NCBI RefSeq assembly: GCF_014596935.1
Contig: NZ_JACVXC010000001.1
Coordinates: 248,001 to 312,000, forward strand
Reading direction: 5' to 3'
From: Aestuariibaculum suncheonense
GTDB taxonomy: Bacteria > Bacteroidota > Bacteroidia > Flavobacteriales > Flavobacteriaceae
DNA length: 64,000 nt
Position numbers and translations under genes: made by a program. Under the pieces are notes generated by a model. That model did no database searches, was not told the origin of the DNA, and saw only the letters and a program-made list of their open reading frames with translations. Position 1 is the first letter of the stretch; the number at the start of each line of letters is the position of its first letter. Below, piece by piece: positions 1 through 8,648 of this stretch.

Positions 1-391
1 TTACGACCACAGGAATCTCGATAATGCCATCATATGGAATTGAGGGTTCCGGATCGGGAGAAGGATCATTTGTGTTAGGTCCACCTCCGGGAGTGCCATT
101 TGGTTTTTTCGAAGCTATAAATTTTCTGGTTTGATACTCGATAGAATACATGCGTTGCTCTAAGCCTAGATTTTCATCTAATAGTCTATTTAGATTAGTC
201 ATTGTGTAGCAACTACGCCTTGCGATTTTAGAGTTTGTAGTTTTAGCGGTTTGGCTATCGTCTATAGTTGTGTAAACAAAGAAGTCACTCATGTCTATGT
301 CTCGCTCATAGGAATTGTTTTCTGAATCAGAAATGTTACAGGCGACGCATAACAGAGCTAGTGAAATAAGTTTTAAAATATTAGATTTCAT
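1..391 (-). CDS. N-terminal part of a secreted lipoprotein, possibly an M43-like metalloprotease
   Basis: This reading frame starts at an ATG (389-391) and stays open to the left edge, so only about 130 N-terminal residues are visible. It opens with a lipoprotein signal peptide (lipobox LCVAC, Cys18) and is therefore probably anchored in the outer membrane or exported. A low-complexity stretch rich in Gly, Pro, Asn and Asp (about residues 100-118) leads into GIIEIPVVV. That resembles the start of the catalytic domain in pappalysin-type (M43) proteases of Bacteroidota, which often reads IPVVxHV. The zinc motif would lie outside the window, and the next codon begins with A, so it is not His. 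The protease assignment is a weak inference; the lipoprotein call is firm. Confidence 0.6.
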   Translation of the reverse strand, partial: MKSNILKLISLALLCVACNISDSENNSYERDIDMSDFFVYTTIDDSQTAKTTNSKIARRSCYTMTNLNRLLDENLGLEQRMYSIEYQTRKFIASKKPNGTPGGGPNTNDPSPDPEPSIPYDGIIEIPVVV

Positions 392-531
392 CTTGTTAGA
401 GTTTTGTTAGCTCTAATAAAGATATTAATATTTTAAGGAAATTTTAACAAATAATAACTAAGGCTGAAAGTTTTCGATAAAAAGCCAGATAGTGAATTTG
501 AAACGAACTAACAGTAAAGGAAATAATACAG

Positions 532-1746
532 TTAAATAAGCATCATTTTAGCTTTTTTAACGCCTTCAACTAAAGCATCAATTTCGGCTTTAGTATTGTA
601 AAAAGCAAAAGAAGCTCGAACCGTGCCAGGAATAGAATAAAAGTCCATAATAGGTTGTGCACAATGATGACCGGTACGAACGGCAATACCTAATTTATCT
701 AAAATAGTACCCACATCATAAGGATGAATACCATCCAAATTAAAGGAGATTACCGATGTTTTGTGTTTTGAAGTACCGTAAATAGTTAAACCTTCAATGG
801 TTAAAAGTTTGTCTGTAGCGTATTGTAAAAGCTCGTTCTCGTAGGTTGCTATGTTGTCGAAACCAATAGTATTCATATAATCAACGGCAGCTCCAAAAGC
901 GATGCCGCCGCAAATATTTGGTGTTCCGGCTTCGAACTTATGCGGTAAATCGGCATAGGTGGTTTTTTCGAAAGTCACTTCTGCAATCATTTCACCACCA
1001 CCTTGATAAGGCGGTAATTTTTTCAGCCATTCTTCTTTACCATAAAGCATTCCTTGTCCCGTTGGACCACACATTTTATGAGCTGAAGCTACATAAAAAT
1101 CGACGCCTAAAGCCTGAACATCTGGTTTTATATGTGGAGTAGACTGCGCCCCATCGATTAAAACAGCAGCACCAACTAAATGAGCCTGTTTAATGATGTA
1201 TTCGATAGGGTTTATGGTTCCTAAGGCGTTAGAGATATGATTTACGAATACCAGTTTGGTTTTGTCTGAAAGCAGATTGTCGAACTCCGAAATAACCAGT
1301 TCCCCATCCTGATTCATTGGAATGACCTTTAAGGTGGCTCCTGTACGTTCACAAAGCATTTGCCAAGGCACAATGTTACTGTGGTGCTCTAATGCCGAAA
1401 CGATTATTTCGTCGTCTTTGGTGAGTAATGAGGAAAAACCGTTGGCAACTAAGTTAATACCATGGGTTGTTCCTGATGTGAAAATAATTTCGTGCGCATG
1501 TTTAGCATTAAAGTGCGCCTGAATTTTTTGTCTGGCCTGCTCATATTTATCGGTAGCTTCCTGACTTAATGTATGTACGCCACGATGAATGTTCGCATTG
1601 TAGTTTGAATAATAATCTACAATAACATCAATCACCTGTTGCGGTGTTTGTGAGGTTGCAGCATTATCAAAATATACTAAAGGTTTACCGTTTACTTTTC
1701 GTGAAAGGATAGGGAAGTCTTTTCGTATGTTATCTACATTAAACAT
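532..1746 (-). CDS. sufS: SufS, cysteine desulfurase
   Basis: A 404-residue class V aminotransferase-fold enzyme that takes sulfur from cysteine through a PLP cofactor and hands it on as a persulfide for Fe-S assembly. The PLP lysine is in SAHKMCGPTG (Lys224) and the persulfide cysteine in RTGHHCAQP (Cys362), almost exactly where E. coli SufS has them. Length is normal for group II desulfurases. It is the last gene of the leftward suf operon; 99 bp that contain a structured element separate it from sufD. No sufE or sufU partner gene is seen in the window. Very secure. Confidence 0.97.
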   Translation of the reverse strand: MFNVDNIRKDFPILSRKVNGKPLVYFDNAATSQTPQQVIDVIVDYYSNYNANIHRGVHTLSQEATDKYEQARQKIQAHFNAKHAHEIIFTSGTTHGINLVANGFSSLLTKDDEIIVSALEHHSNIVPWQMLCERTGATLKVIPMNQDGELVISEFDNLLSDKTKLVFVNHISNALGTINPIEYIIKQAHLVGAAVLIDGAQSTPHIKPDVQALGVDFYVASAHKMCGPTGQGMLYGKEEWLKKLPPYQGGGEMIAEVTFEKTTYADLPHKFEAGTPNICGGIAFGAAVDYMNTIGFDNIATYENELLQYATDKLLTIEGLTIYGTSKHKTSVISFNLDGIHPYDVGTILDKLGIAVRTGHHCAQPIMDFYSIPGTVRASFAFYNTKAEIDALVEGVKKAKMMLI

Positions 1747-1758
1747 GGCAGGTATATT

Positions 1759-1838
1759 TAGCCCCGATAGAGGTATTTGTTGAAGCTCTTCCTGACAGGT
1801 GTCGGGAAAGCGACTACCGGTAGCGGGAAAAGCTTCAA
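1759..1838 (-). repeat. Structured intergenic element between sufD and sufS
   Basis: Perfect 8-bp inverted arms (TTGAAGCT at 1780-1787, AGCTTCAA at 1831-1838) enclose a hairpin (CTTCCTGAC / GTCGGGAAAG, 1788-1810) and a perfect 10-bp palindrome CTACCGGTAG (1814-1823). A TAGCCCCGAT motif lies beside it at 1759-1768. It is more GC-rich than its surroundings. From memory, elements starting TAGCCCCGAT and ending GCGGGAAAAGCTTC are scattered between genes in Flavobacteriaceae; this looks like a member or remnant. Confidence 0.6.
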
Positions 1839-1845
1839 AATAATT

Positions 1846-3159
1846 TTATAAATCGAACCCGATATTAACGCCTAATTTGTTGGCGATAAGCTTGGTGATA
1901 CGTTGTTTTATTTCTGGAATTTTAACTGAACTTAAAACGTTATTACTAAACGCATACATTAAAAGTCCTTTGGCTTCTTTTTCAGGGATACCACGCGAAC
2001 GCATGTAGAACATCGCGCTTTCGTCTAACTGACCAATGGTACAACCGTGAGAACATTTTACGTCGTCGGCAAAAATCTCTAATTGGGGCTTGGTATTAAT
2101 AGTTGCTTTGTCGCTTATTAAAATGTTATTGTTGGCCTGGAATGCATTGGTTTTCTGAGCTTCTTTTTCAACAATAACTTTACCGTTAAATACACCTACA
2201 GCACTATCGTCGAAAATACCTTTGTAATCCTGGTGACTTTCGCAGTTAGGCTCGATATGGTGTACCAAGGTGTTGTGATCTACGTGTTGCTTATCACCAA
2301 TAATGGTCACACCTTTAAGCGTAGAATCGATACGTTCTCCGTTTTGGAAGAAGTTTAGATTGTTACGGGTTAATTTACCACCAAAGCTAAAGGTGTGAAC
2401 CGAAGCCACACTTTCGCGTTTTTGGTTGATAAAGGTATTATCGATTAATGACGCGGTAAGGTTGTCGTTTTGAATTTTGTAATAATCAACAATAGCACGT
2501 TTGTTAGCAAATACTTCGGTCACGCAGTTGGTTAATACCGGGTTGTCGGTTAAACTTTGGTGGCGTTCGATAATCTGCACATGAGAATTCTCGTCAACAA
2601 CAATTAAGTTACGAGGTTGTAACATCGTGGCAGCTTCATTTCCCGAAGAAAAATGCACAATTTGAATTGGCTTTTCTACCACTTTATTTTTAGGAATGTG
2701 AATGAATGCACCTTCACTTGAAAACGCAGTGTTTAAGGATGTTAAACTGTCTTTGCTCGCTATTTTATTAAAATAATTCTCGATCACCAATTGGTATTTA
2801 GGTTTGCTTAGTGCCGCAGACATTAAACAGACATCAATACCATCGTGTGTGGTTTGCGATAAGTGCGATGAATATTTTCCATCGATAAATACAATTTTGT
2901 AACTATCGATTTCGTGAATGAAATATTTTTTCACATCGCGGTACTCTAAAGCGTCTTCCTGTTTTGGGAATAAGCTATAGTCGTGTTTTAAAACACTGTT
3001 TAGTGAGGTGTATTTCCAGGCTTCATCTTTTTTAGAAGGAAAGCCTTTTTCCTCAAATATTTTGATAGCATCGGTTCTAACATCATGAACATAAGCATCG
3101 ACATCGACGCGATTTTCGAAGGCTAGAAACGATGATACTAGTTTATCTTTTAAATCCAT
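1846..3159 (-). CDS. sufD: SufD, Fe-S cluster scaffold subunit
   Basis: A 437-residue SufB/SufD-family protein with the repeated beta-helix region in its C-terminal half. It contains the characteristic stretch DDVKCSHGCTIGQLDE followed by MRSRGIPEKEAKGLL, which is typical of SufD. SufD joins SufB and the ATPase SufC in the SufBC2D scaffold, where new Fe-S clusters are built in the cytoplasm. It lies 9 bp downstream of sufC in the same leftward operon, so the two are surely co-transcribed. Length and position are normal for Bacteroidota. Secure. Confidence 0.96.
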   Translation of the reverse strand: MDLKDKLVSSFLAFENRVDVDAYVHDVRTDAIKIFEEKGFPSKKDEAWKYTSLNSVLKHDYSLFPKQEDALEYRDVKKYFIHEIDSYKIVFIDGKYSSHLSQTTHDGIDVCLMSAALSKPKYQLVIENYFNKIASKDSLTSLNTAFSSEGAFIHIPKNKVVEKPIQIVHFSSGNEAATMLQPRNLIVVDENSHVQIIERHQSLTDNPVLTNCVTEVFANKRAIVDYYKIQNDNLTASLIDNTFINQKRESVASVHTFSFGGKLTRNNLNFFQNGERIDSTLKGVTIIGDKQHVDHNTLVHHIEPNCESHQDYKGIFDDSAVGVFNGKVIVEKEAQKTNAFQANNNILISDKATINTKPQLEIFADDVKCSHGCTIGQLDESAMFYMRSRGIPEKEAKGLLMYAFSNNVLSSVKIPEIKQRITKLIANKLGVNIGFDL

Positions 3160-3168
3160 TTTTTCGAT

Positions 3169-3924
3169 TTATTTAGCGTCAACTTCTTCTTTAATCCAGT
3201 CGTAACCTTTCTCTTCTAACTCGTGAGCTAATTCTTTTCCGCCAGATTTTACAATACGTCCGTTGTATAATACGTGAACGAAATCTGGAACGATATAATC
3301 TAATAGACGTTGGTAATGTGTAATAACCACAACCGCATTGTTTTCATTTTTTAATTTGTTAACCCCGTTGGCAACAATACGTAAGGCATCGATATCTAAA
3401 CCAGAATCGGTTTCATCAAGAATAGCTAATTTAGGATCTAACATAGCCATTTGGAAAATCTCGTTACGTTTTTTCTCTCCACCAGAGAAGCCTTCGTTTA
3501 AAGAGCGCGATAAAAATTTACGGTCGATTTCTAAAAGTTCAGATTTCTCACGGATTAACTTAAGCATGTCTTTAGCAGGCATTTCTTCTAATCCTTGAGC
3601 CTTACGAGTTTCGTTAATAGCGGTTTTCATGAAGTTTGTTACTGAAACTCCAGGAATTTCTACAGGATATTGAAACGATAAGAAAATCCCTTTGTGTGCA
3701 CGCTCTTCAGCAGCTAATTCCTCAATATCTTCACCTTCAAAAAAGATGCTACCATCGGTAACTTCGTACTCTTCTTTTCCAGCGATTACTGAAGAAAGTG
3801 TACTTTTTCCAGAACCGTTAGGTCCCATAATAGCGTGTACTTCACCTGGTTTAACTTCAAGGTTAATACCTCTTAAAATCGCTTTATCCTCAACACGAGC
3901 GTGTAAATTCTCAATTTTTAACAT
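3169..3924 (-). CDS. sufC: SufC, Fe-S assembly ATPase
   Basis: A 251-residue ABC-type ATPase that is not a transporter; it powers the SufBCD scaffold. Walker A is GPNGSGKST (residues 34-42), the ABC signature FSGGEKKR (146-153) has the variant typical of SufC, and Walker B LAILDE ends at residue 171. It sits between a small lipoprotein gene (2 bp upstream) and sufD (9 bp downstream), so translation of all three is probably linked. Secure. Confidence 0.97.
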   Translation of the reverse strand: MLKIENLHARVEDKAILRGINLEVKPGEVHAIMGPNGSGKSTLSSVIAGKEEYEVTDGSIFFEGEDIEELAAEERAHKGIFLSFQYPVEIPGVSVTNFMKTAINETRKAQGLEEMPAKDMLKLIREKSELLEIDRKFLSRSLNEGFSGGEKKRNEIFQMAMLDPKLAILDETDSGLDIDALRIVANGVNKLKNENNAVVVITHYQRLLDYIVPDFVHVLYNGRIVKSGGKELAHELEEKGYDWIKEEVDAK

Positions 3925-3926
3925 AA

Positions 3927-4349
3927 CTATTCTTGTCCTAGTTTTACAACATTGTTACTCTCTGGATTGGGTTTTGAAACGTTCAAAATTTCAACTACCT
4001 CAACTTTATTATCCCAAAGAATTTTATCGTCTTTTTTATTTGTAATTTTTCCTCTTATTTCTACCGGAACCATGTCGGTAGGTTCGGTTTTATATTTTTC
4101 GGCAAGCTTATTCAGCTCTTTCATTTTGTTGGTAATAAATACCCCGTAAATGTCGGCATGTGTTTGTATAACTGCAGCACCATTAAAGTACACGAAGTCA
4201 CCTTTTAAAAGGGTTAGTCCGTCGCTTTGTTTCGCGGTTCTTTCAGGGCTATCGGCAGTTAAAGTGTCTTCGGTAGTTTCTGTTTTTTTGTCGTTTTTAC
4301 ACGCTGTTAAAACAGTAAGGGATAACAGTAAAACAAATGCTTTCTTCAT
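3927..4349 (-). CDS. Small lipoprotein inside the suf operon, unknown function
   Basis: A 140-residue protein with a clear lipoprotein signal (LTVLTAC, Cys17), a polar linker rich in Thr, Glu and Lys (about 18-45), then a compact domain containing GDFVYFNGAAVIQTH and a Lys-rich beta-strand region near the C-terminus. I do not recognise a catalytic motif. It sits between sufB (11 bp upstream) and sufC (2 bp downstream), so it must be made with the Fe-S scaffold, yet it should end up in the envelope. The domain could be a ligand-binding barrel, but that is a guess. The gene is certain from spacing and signal; its role is unknown. Confidence 0.9.
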   Translation of the reverse strand: MKKAFVLLLSLTVLTACKNDKKTETTEDTLTADSPERTAKQSDGLTLLKGDFVYFNGAAVIQTHADIYGVFITNKMKELNKLAEKYKTEPTDMVPVEIRGKITNKKDDKILWDNKVEVVEILNVSKPNPESNNVVKLGQE

Positions 4350-4360
4350 ATTACAGAGAT

Positions 4361-5809
4361 TTATCCAACGCTTCCTTCTAAGCTTATTTCTAATAATTTT
4401 TGAGCTTCAACGGCGAATTCCATAGGTAACTTATTAAGTACCTCTTTACTGAATCCGTTTACGATAAGCGCGATGGCTTTTTCGGTATCGATACCACGTT
4501 GGTTACAGTAGAAAATCTGGTCTTCACCAATTTTACTGGTTGTAGCCTCGTGCTCGATTTGAGCCGTTTTATTTTTAGCTTCAATATAAGGGAAGGTATG
4601 CGCGCCACACTCGTTACCCATTAGTAAACTATCACATTGCGAGAAGTTACGTGCGTTTTCGGCACGACTTGCAATTTGTACTAATCCACGGTAAGAGTTT
4701 TGTGATTTACCTGCCGAAATACCTTTAGAAATAATGGTAGATTTTGTGTTTTTACCAAGATGAATCATTTTCGTGCCAGTATCGGCTTGCTGGTAATTGT
4801 TTGTTACGGCGATTGAGTAAAACTCACCAACCGAATTATCGCCTTTTAATACACAAGAAGGATATTTCCATGTTACAGCACTTCCAGTTTCTACCTGTGT
4901 CCAAGAGATTTTAGCGTTAGTTTCACATAAACCACGTTTGGTTACAAAGTTGTAAACCCCACCTTTACCTTCGGCGTTTCCAGGGAACCAGTTTTGTACG
5001 GTACTGTATTTAATCTCGGCGTTGTCTAAAGCGATTAGCTCTACCACAGCGGCGTGTAATTGGTTTTCATCACGACTTGGTGCTGTACAACCTTCAAGGT
5101 AACTTACGTAACTTCCTTGGTCTGCAATAACCAATGTTCTTTCAAATTGACCGGTTCCGGCCTGGTTGATACGGAAATACGTTGATAATTCCATCGGGCA
5201 TCTCACACCTTTGGGAATGTAACAGAAGCTTCCATCACTAAATACAGCACTATTTAAGGCCGCGTAGAAGTTGTCGGTTTTAGGAACTACAGTTCCGATA
5301 TATTTTTTTACTAGTTCCGGATGTTCTTTAATGGCTTCAGAAATTGAGCAGAAAATAATACCCTGTTCAGCTAAAGTCTTTTTGAATGTTGTTGCTACCG
5401 ATACAGAATCGACAACGACATCCATAGCCACACCGGCTAATTTTTTTTGCTCATCTAATGAGATGCCTAATTTTGCGAACGTAGCCAATAATTCAGGATC
5501 AACTTCGTCTATACTATCGTATTTAGGTTTTTTATTTGGTGCTGAATAATACGAAATCGCTTGAAAATCTGGTTTTTCATAACGTACGTTGGCCCATTCC
5601 GGCTCAGTCATACCTTGCCATATGCGAAAGGCTTCTATACGCCACTCAGTCATCCATTCCGGCTCTTCTTTTTTTAAAGAAATAGCACGTACAATATCTT
5701 CGTTTAAACCAACAGGAAAAGTTTCAGATTCTATGTCAGTGTAAAATCCGTATTCGTATTCTTTAGTCTTAAGTTCTTCTCTTAAATCGTCTTCAGTATA
5801 TTTACTCAT
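4361..5809 (-). CDS. sufB: SufB, Fe-S cluster scaffold subunit
   Basis: A 482-residue SufB of normal length. It carries the family stretch [20 protein letters not shown] and the C-terminal region [21 protein letters not shown]. SufB holds the nascent cluster in the SufBC2D complex and accepts sulfur from SufS. The gene follows the sufA-like gene by 18 bp and precedes the small lipoprotein by 11 bp in the leftward operon. The N-terminal part, including [15 protein letters not shown], is typical of the long SufB class. Secure. Confidence 0.97.
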   Translation of the reverse strand: MSKYTEDDLREELKTKEYEYGFYTDIESETFPVGLNEDIVRAISLKKEEPEWMTEWRIEAFRIWQGMTEPEWANVRYEKPDFQAISYYSAPNKKPKYDSIDEVDPELLATFAKLGISLDEQKKLAGVAMDVVVDSVSVATTFKKTLAEQGIIFCSISEAIKEHPELVKKYIGTVVPKTDNFYAALNSAVFSDGSFCYIPKGVRCPMELSTYFRINQAGTGQFERTLVIADQGSYVSYLEGCTAPSRDENQLHAAVVELIALDNAEIKYSTVQNWFPGNAEGKGGVYNFVTKRGLCETNAKISWTQVETGSAVTWKYPSCVLKGDNSVGEFYSIAVTNNYQQADTGTKMIHLGKNTKSTIISKGISAGKSQNSYRGLVQIASRAENARNFSQCDSLLMGNECGAHTFPYIEAKNKTAQIEHEATTSKIGEDQIFYCNQRGIDTEKAIALIVNGFSKEVLNKLPMEFAVEAQKLLEISLEGSVG

Positions 5810-5827
5810 CAGTCTTCAATTATAGAT

Positions 5828-6157
5828 TTAAAGTGAAAAAGATTCACCGCAACCACAGGTTCTGTTGGCATTCGGGTTGTTAAACACAAATCCGGTACCG
5901 TTTAGTCCTCCAGAATATTCTAGAGTCGTTCCTATTAGGTATAAAAAGCTTTTTTTGTCCACAATAATTTGAACTCCATTGTCTTCAAAAACCTTATCGT
6001 CATCTGCTTTTTCTTTATCAAACTTTAAATCGTAAGATAGCCCAGAACAACCACCACTTTTTACCCCAACGCGTATATAATCGGTTGTAGGGTTAAAGCC
6101 ATCTTCTTGCATAAGCTCGACAACTTTTTTCTTAGCTGTTTCAGAAACTTTTATCAT
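5828..6157 (-). CDS. sufA: SufA/IscA-type Fe-S carrier protein
   Basis: A 109-residue HesB/IscA-family protein. The three cluster-binding cysteines are in the standard places: Cys37 in GGCSGL and Cys101/Cys103 in TCGCG near the C-terminus. Such proteins carry iron or Fe-S clusters from the SUF scaffold to target enzymes. It is the first gene of the leftward suf operon, 18 bp ahead of sufB. The family call is secure; the exact name (sufA, iscA or erpA) cannot be settled from sequence alone. Confidence 0.93.
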   Translation of the reverse strand: MIKVSETAKKKVVELMQEDGFNPTTDYIRVGVKSGGCSGLSYDLKFDKEKADDDKVFEDNGVQIIVDKKSFLYLIGTTLEYSGGLNGTGFVFNNPNANRTCGCGESFSL

Positions 6158-6196
6158 AATTATCTATATAAAAATATATATTGTCAAAATTGACTG

Positions 6197-6204
6197 CAAA
6201 TATA
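6197..6204 (-). promoter_or_regulatory. Probable -7 box of the suf operon
   Basis: Read leftward, 6204-6197 is TATATTTG, an exact match to the Bacteroidota -7 consensus TAnnTTTG, about 40 bp ahead of the sufA-like start. No clear TTTG -33 element is seen at the usual spacing, so this is a partial match. Confidence 0.5.
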
Positions 6205-6373
6205 CAATATAAGTCGCGGAATACCATAGAGCCTAACATTATATTCGTATATAGTTTAATAGGTTTTTCTTATTGTTTGAAAAATCAAGTGTTTGTTGTA
6301 TAATTTTAGTTATTAGGTTAATAATTTGAATTTTTATTAGCCGTTAGGTATTCAATAATCTAAATAAGCTTCT

Positions 6374-6381
6374 TATTTTTG
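6374..6381 (+). promoter_or_regulatory. Probable -7 box of thiL, near-leaderless
   Basis: TATTTTTG matches TAnnTTTG and ends only 4 bases before the thiL ATG. With normal spacing, transcription would begin at or within a base or two of the start codon, giving a leaderless or nearly leaderless mRNA. No clear -33 box is seen. Confidence 0.5.
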
Positions 6382-6385
6382 CAGC

Positions 6386-7423
6386 ATGATAGAAGATAAA
6401 AACCAGCAGCGTACAGATTTAAGTGCCTTAGGAGAATTTGGACTAATAGACCACTTAACTAAGAATTTTGTAATCAATCATAAATCGACCATAAAAGGTA
6501 TAGGCGATGATGCGGCAGTGCTTGGTTTTAAGAAACAAGTTGTAGTAACTACCGATTTGCTGGTTGAAGGCGTGCATTTCGATTTGAGTTATATGCCTTT
6601 AAAGCATTTAGGGTATAAGTCGGTGATTGTGAATCTATCTGATGTGTATGCCATGAATGCAACGGCAACACAAATTACTGTGTCTATTGCAGTGTCTAAT
6701 CGTTTTCCGTTAGAGGCTTTGGAAGAAATTTATGCAGGAATAGAAACGGCTGCAAAAATTTACAATATTGATGTGGTTGGAGGTGATACGACGTCTTCTA
6801 ATAAAGGACTTTTAATTTCAGTAACGGCCTTGGGTGAAGTCGATAATGCGGTCTATAGAAGTGGGGCAAAACCTAACGATTTGTTAGTGGTTAGTGGAGA
6901 TTTAGGCGCTGCTTATATGGGACTTCAGGTGTTGGAGCGTGAAAAAGAGGTGTTTAAAGTGAATCCGAATAATCAACCAGATTTAGATCAGTATACCTAC
7001 TTAATTGAGCGTCAGTTAAAGCCAGAGGCGAGAAAAGATATCGTGAAATTGCTAGCCGATTTAGAGGTGACACCAACAGCAATGATTGATATTAGTGATG
7101 GGTTATCTTCTGAAATCATCCATATTTGTACCCAAAGTAACGTAGGTTGCGATTTGTATGAGGAAAAAATTCCTTTAGACCCGCAAGTGATTTCAACCTG
7201 TGAAGAGTTTAATATTGACAGTACAACGGTAGCGTTAAATGGAGGTGAGGATTACGAATTGTTAATGACGATTGCTCAGGAGGATTACCCTAAAATTAAA
7301 GCGAACCCGCATTTAACAGTAATTGGTTACATGACCGAAGAAAGCGCCGGAATGCATTTAGTGACTAGAGCTGATACTAAAATTCCTATTAAAGCTCAGG
7401 GCTGGAAGAATTTTTCAGAGTAA
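6386..7423 (+). CDS. thiL: ThiL, thiamine-monophosphate kinase
   Basis: A 345-residue PurM-like ATP-binding enzyme that phosphorylates thiamine monophosphate to thiamine pyrophosphate, the last step of thiamine synthesis. Family motifs are IGDDAAVLG (about residues 39-47), VGGDTTSS (131-138), IDISDGLSSEI and NGGEDYELL. The gene stands alone, divergent from the suf operon. It connects with the TPP-riboswitch-controlled receptor at 57.1 kb: the cell can both make and import the vitamin. Secure. Confidence 0.96.
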   Translation: MIEDKNQQRTDLSALGEFGLIDHLTKNFVINHKSTIKGIGDDAAVLGFKKQVVVTTDLLVEGVHFDLSYMPLKHLGYKSVIVNLSDVYAMNATATQITVSIAVSNRFPLEALEEIYAGIETAAKIYNIDVVGGDTTSSNKGLLISVTALGEVDNAVYRSGAKPNDLLVVSGDLGAAYMGLQVLEREKEVFKVNPNNQPDLDQYTYLIERQLKPEARKDIVKLLADLEVTPTAMIDISDGLSSEIIHICTQSNVGCDLYEEKIPLDPQVISTCEEFNIDSTTVALNGGEDYELLMTIAQEDYPKIKANPHLTVIGYMTEESAGMHLVTRADTKIPIKAQGWKNFSE

Positions 7424-7522
7424 TTTCTGTAATTGCCTATTCATAAGGAATAAGGCAATAGTGAGGTTTGTTTAGTGTTTTTTAACCCTAAATCTATTCG
7501 TTTATTAAAAGCAAACTAAAGG

Positions 7523-7789
7523 TTAATATACAGAGGATGTAATTGCTTTTCGTTGTATACGTTCCATTCTGGAATGATGAATACGCTCTAAAATAGCATT
7601 GATTTCCTTGAATTTCGGAGTCAGTTCAATTAAGTTGCCATTGCTGTTAGTGGTTAACTGCTTTTTGCAATGCGAACAGGTGTATTCTTTAACGTGGTAG
7701 GTGACTTGTTTCGTTACTTTGAAGTTATGACCGAAAAGACTACAATACATTTTCGGTATAAATGCGGTTTTGTTAGTAGTTGTTTTCAT
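7523..7789 (-). CDS. Small zinc-ribbon protein, unknown function
   Basis: An 88-residue basic protein with CSLFGHN (Cys16, His21) and CSHC (Cys38, Cys41), which together look like a zinc ribbon or similar metal-bound knuckle. The C-terminal third is charged and probably helical. It resembles short DUF1660-like proteins, but I cannot name it with confidence. It is a single gene between thiL and an alpha/beta hydrolase, transcribed leftward, with an A-rich leader before its ATG. A nucleic-acid-binding role is possible but unproven. Confidence 0.75.
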   Translation of the reverse strand: MKTTTNKTAFIPKMYCSLFGHNFKVTKQVTYHVKEYTCSHCKKQLTTNSNGNLIELTPKFKEINAILERIHHSRMERIQRKAITSSVY

Positions 7790-7851
7790 GGTTTTTGAGG
7801 TTAATTTGTTGGAATAAACATAGTTAAAAAAAACAATACATCGTCAAAACG

Positions 7852-8631
7852 TTATAAATTTTCGATGAAATGCATAATTGTAGTTGAAAATTCTTTCATA
7901 TTTTCAATATGACTCATGTGTCCATCGGGTAATTCTACAAGTTTTACATGGCGTCCTTTAGTCTGATTGATGACGTTTTTATAATCTAAAACCGGATCTT
8001 TTTTGCTTACAATCATGAGTTTGTCAAATTCATGATCGTCTAAAATGTGGTCCCGATCAGGTCTTATTTTCATGCCTTCCAAAGCGGCAATAATACCTTG
8101 CAAAGGCGTTTTCAATGCATTTTCAACTATCTCTTTAATCTTTTCGGAGAAGATTTCTCGATTTTTTGGTCGGAATAAATTATTGATAGCAATTCTTATA
8201 AACGTTTTGTGGTTTTGTTTAACGGCTTCTATGGCGCGGTCTCTTCCCAATTTACGTTCTGGGTTGTCAGCTAGAGCTGTAGAATTCATTAAACAAATAC
8301 CATTGACCATTTCAGGATATTTTTCGGCGAAAGCCAAAGCAACATAGCCTCCCATGGAGTGCCCAATAAGTGTGGCTTTTGTAATATTTAAATCTTTTAG
8401 AACGGCTTCTACAGTTTCTGCCATCAATTCCATGATGTGTACATAGCCTAAGCATCCGGTGTCACCATGTCCCAATAAGTCTATGCAGATAATACGGTGT
8501 TGTTTAGAAAATTCCGGAAGGAAAGGTTTCCACATGCTCTTGTTTTCCAAAAAGCCATGCAGTAAAACAACGACGCTTCCTTTCCCAGTATCAGTATACG
8601 CGATGGAGGTGTTTTTGTATATTAAATTCAT
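7852..8631 (-). CDS. Alpha/beta hydrolase
   Basis: A 259-residue cytoplasmic hydrolase of the MhpC/BioH type. HGFLENK (25-31) supplies the oxyanion region, GHSMGG has the nucleophile Ser92, and DGHMSHIE near the C-terminus holds the catalytic His (about 238). DPVLDY is the likely acid region. The substrate cannot be inferred; esters and thioesters are both possible. It lies 17 bp downstream of the ACT-domain gene and is probably co-transcribed with it. Family secure, function open. Confidence 0.9.
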   Translation of the reverse strand: MNLIYKNTSIAYTDTGKGSVVVLLHGFLENKSMWKPFLPEFSKQHRIICIDLLGHGDTGCLGYVHIMELMAETVEAVLKDLNITKATLIGHSMGGYVALAFAEKYPEMVNGICLMNSTALADNPERKLGRDRAIEAVKQNHKTFIRIAINNLFRPKNREIFSEKIKEIVENALKTPLQGIIAALEGMKIRPDRDHILDDHEFDKLMIVSKKDPVLDYKNVINQTKGRHVKLVELPDGHMSHIENMKEFSTTIMHFIENL

Positions 8632-8648
8632 AAAATTATCTAAACCTT

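Noticed and set aside
918-1142. Plus-strand open frames inside sufS and elsewhere in the suf region
   Set aside because: They lie antisense to strongly supported genes and lack start context and family motifs.
7432-7459. Hairpin after thiL as a terminator
   Set aside because: The stem has a bulge and no proper T run; it may still fold but support is weak.
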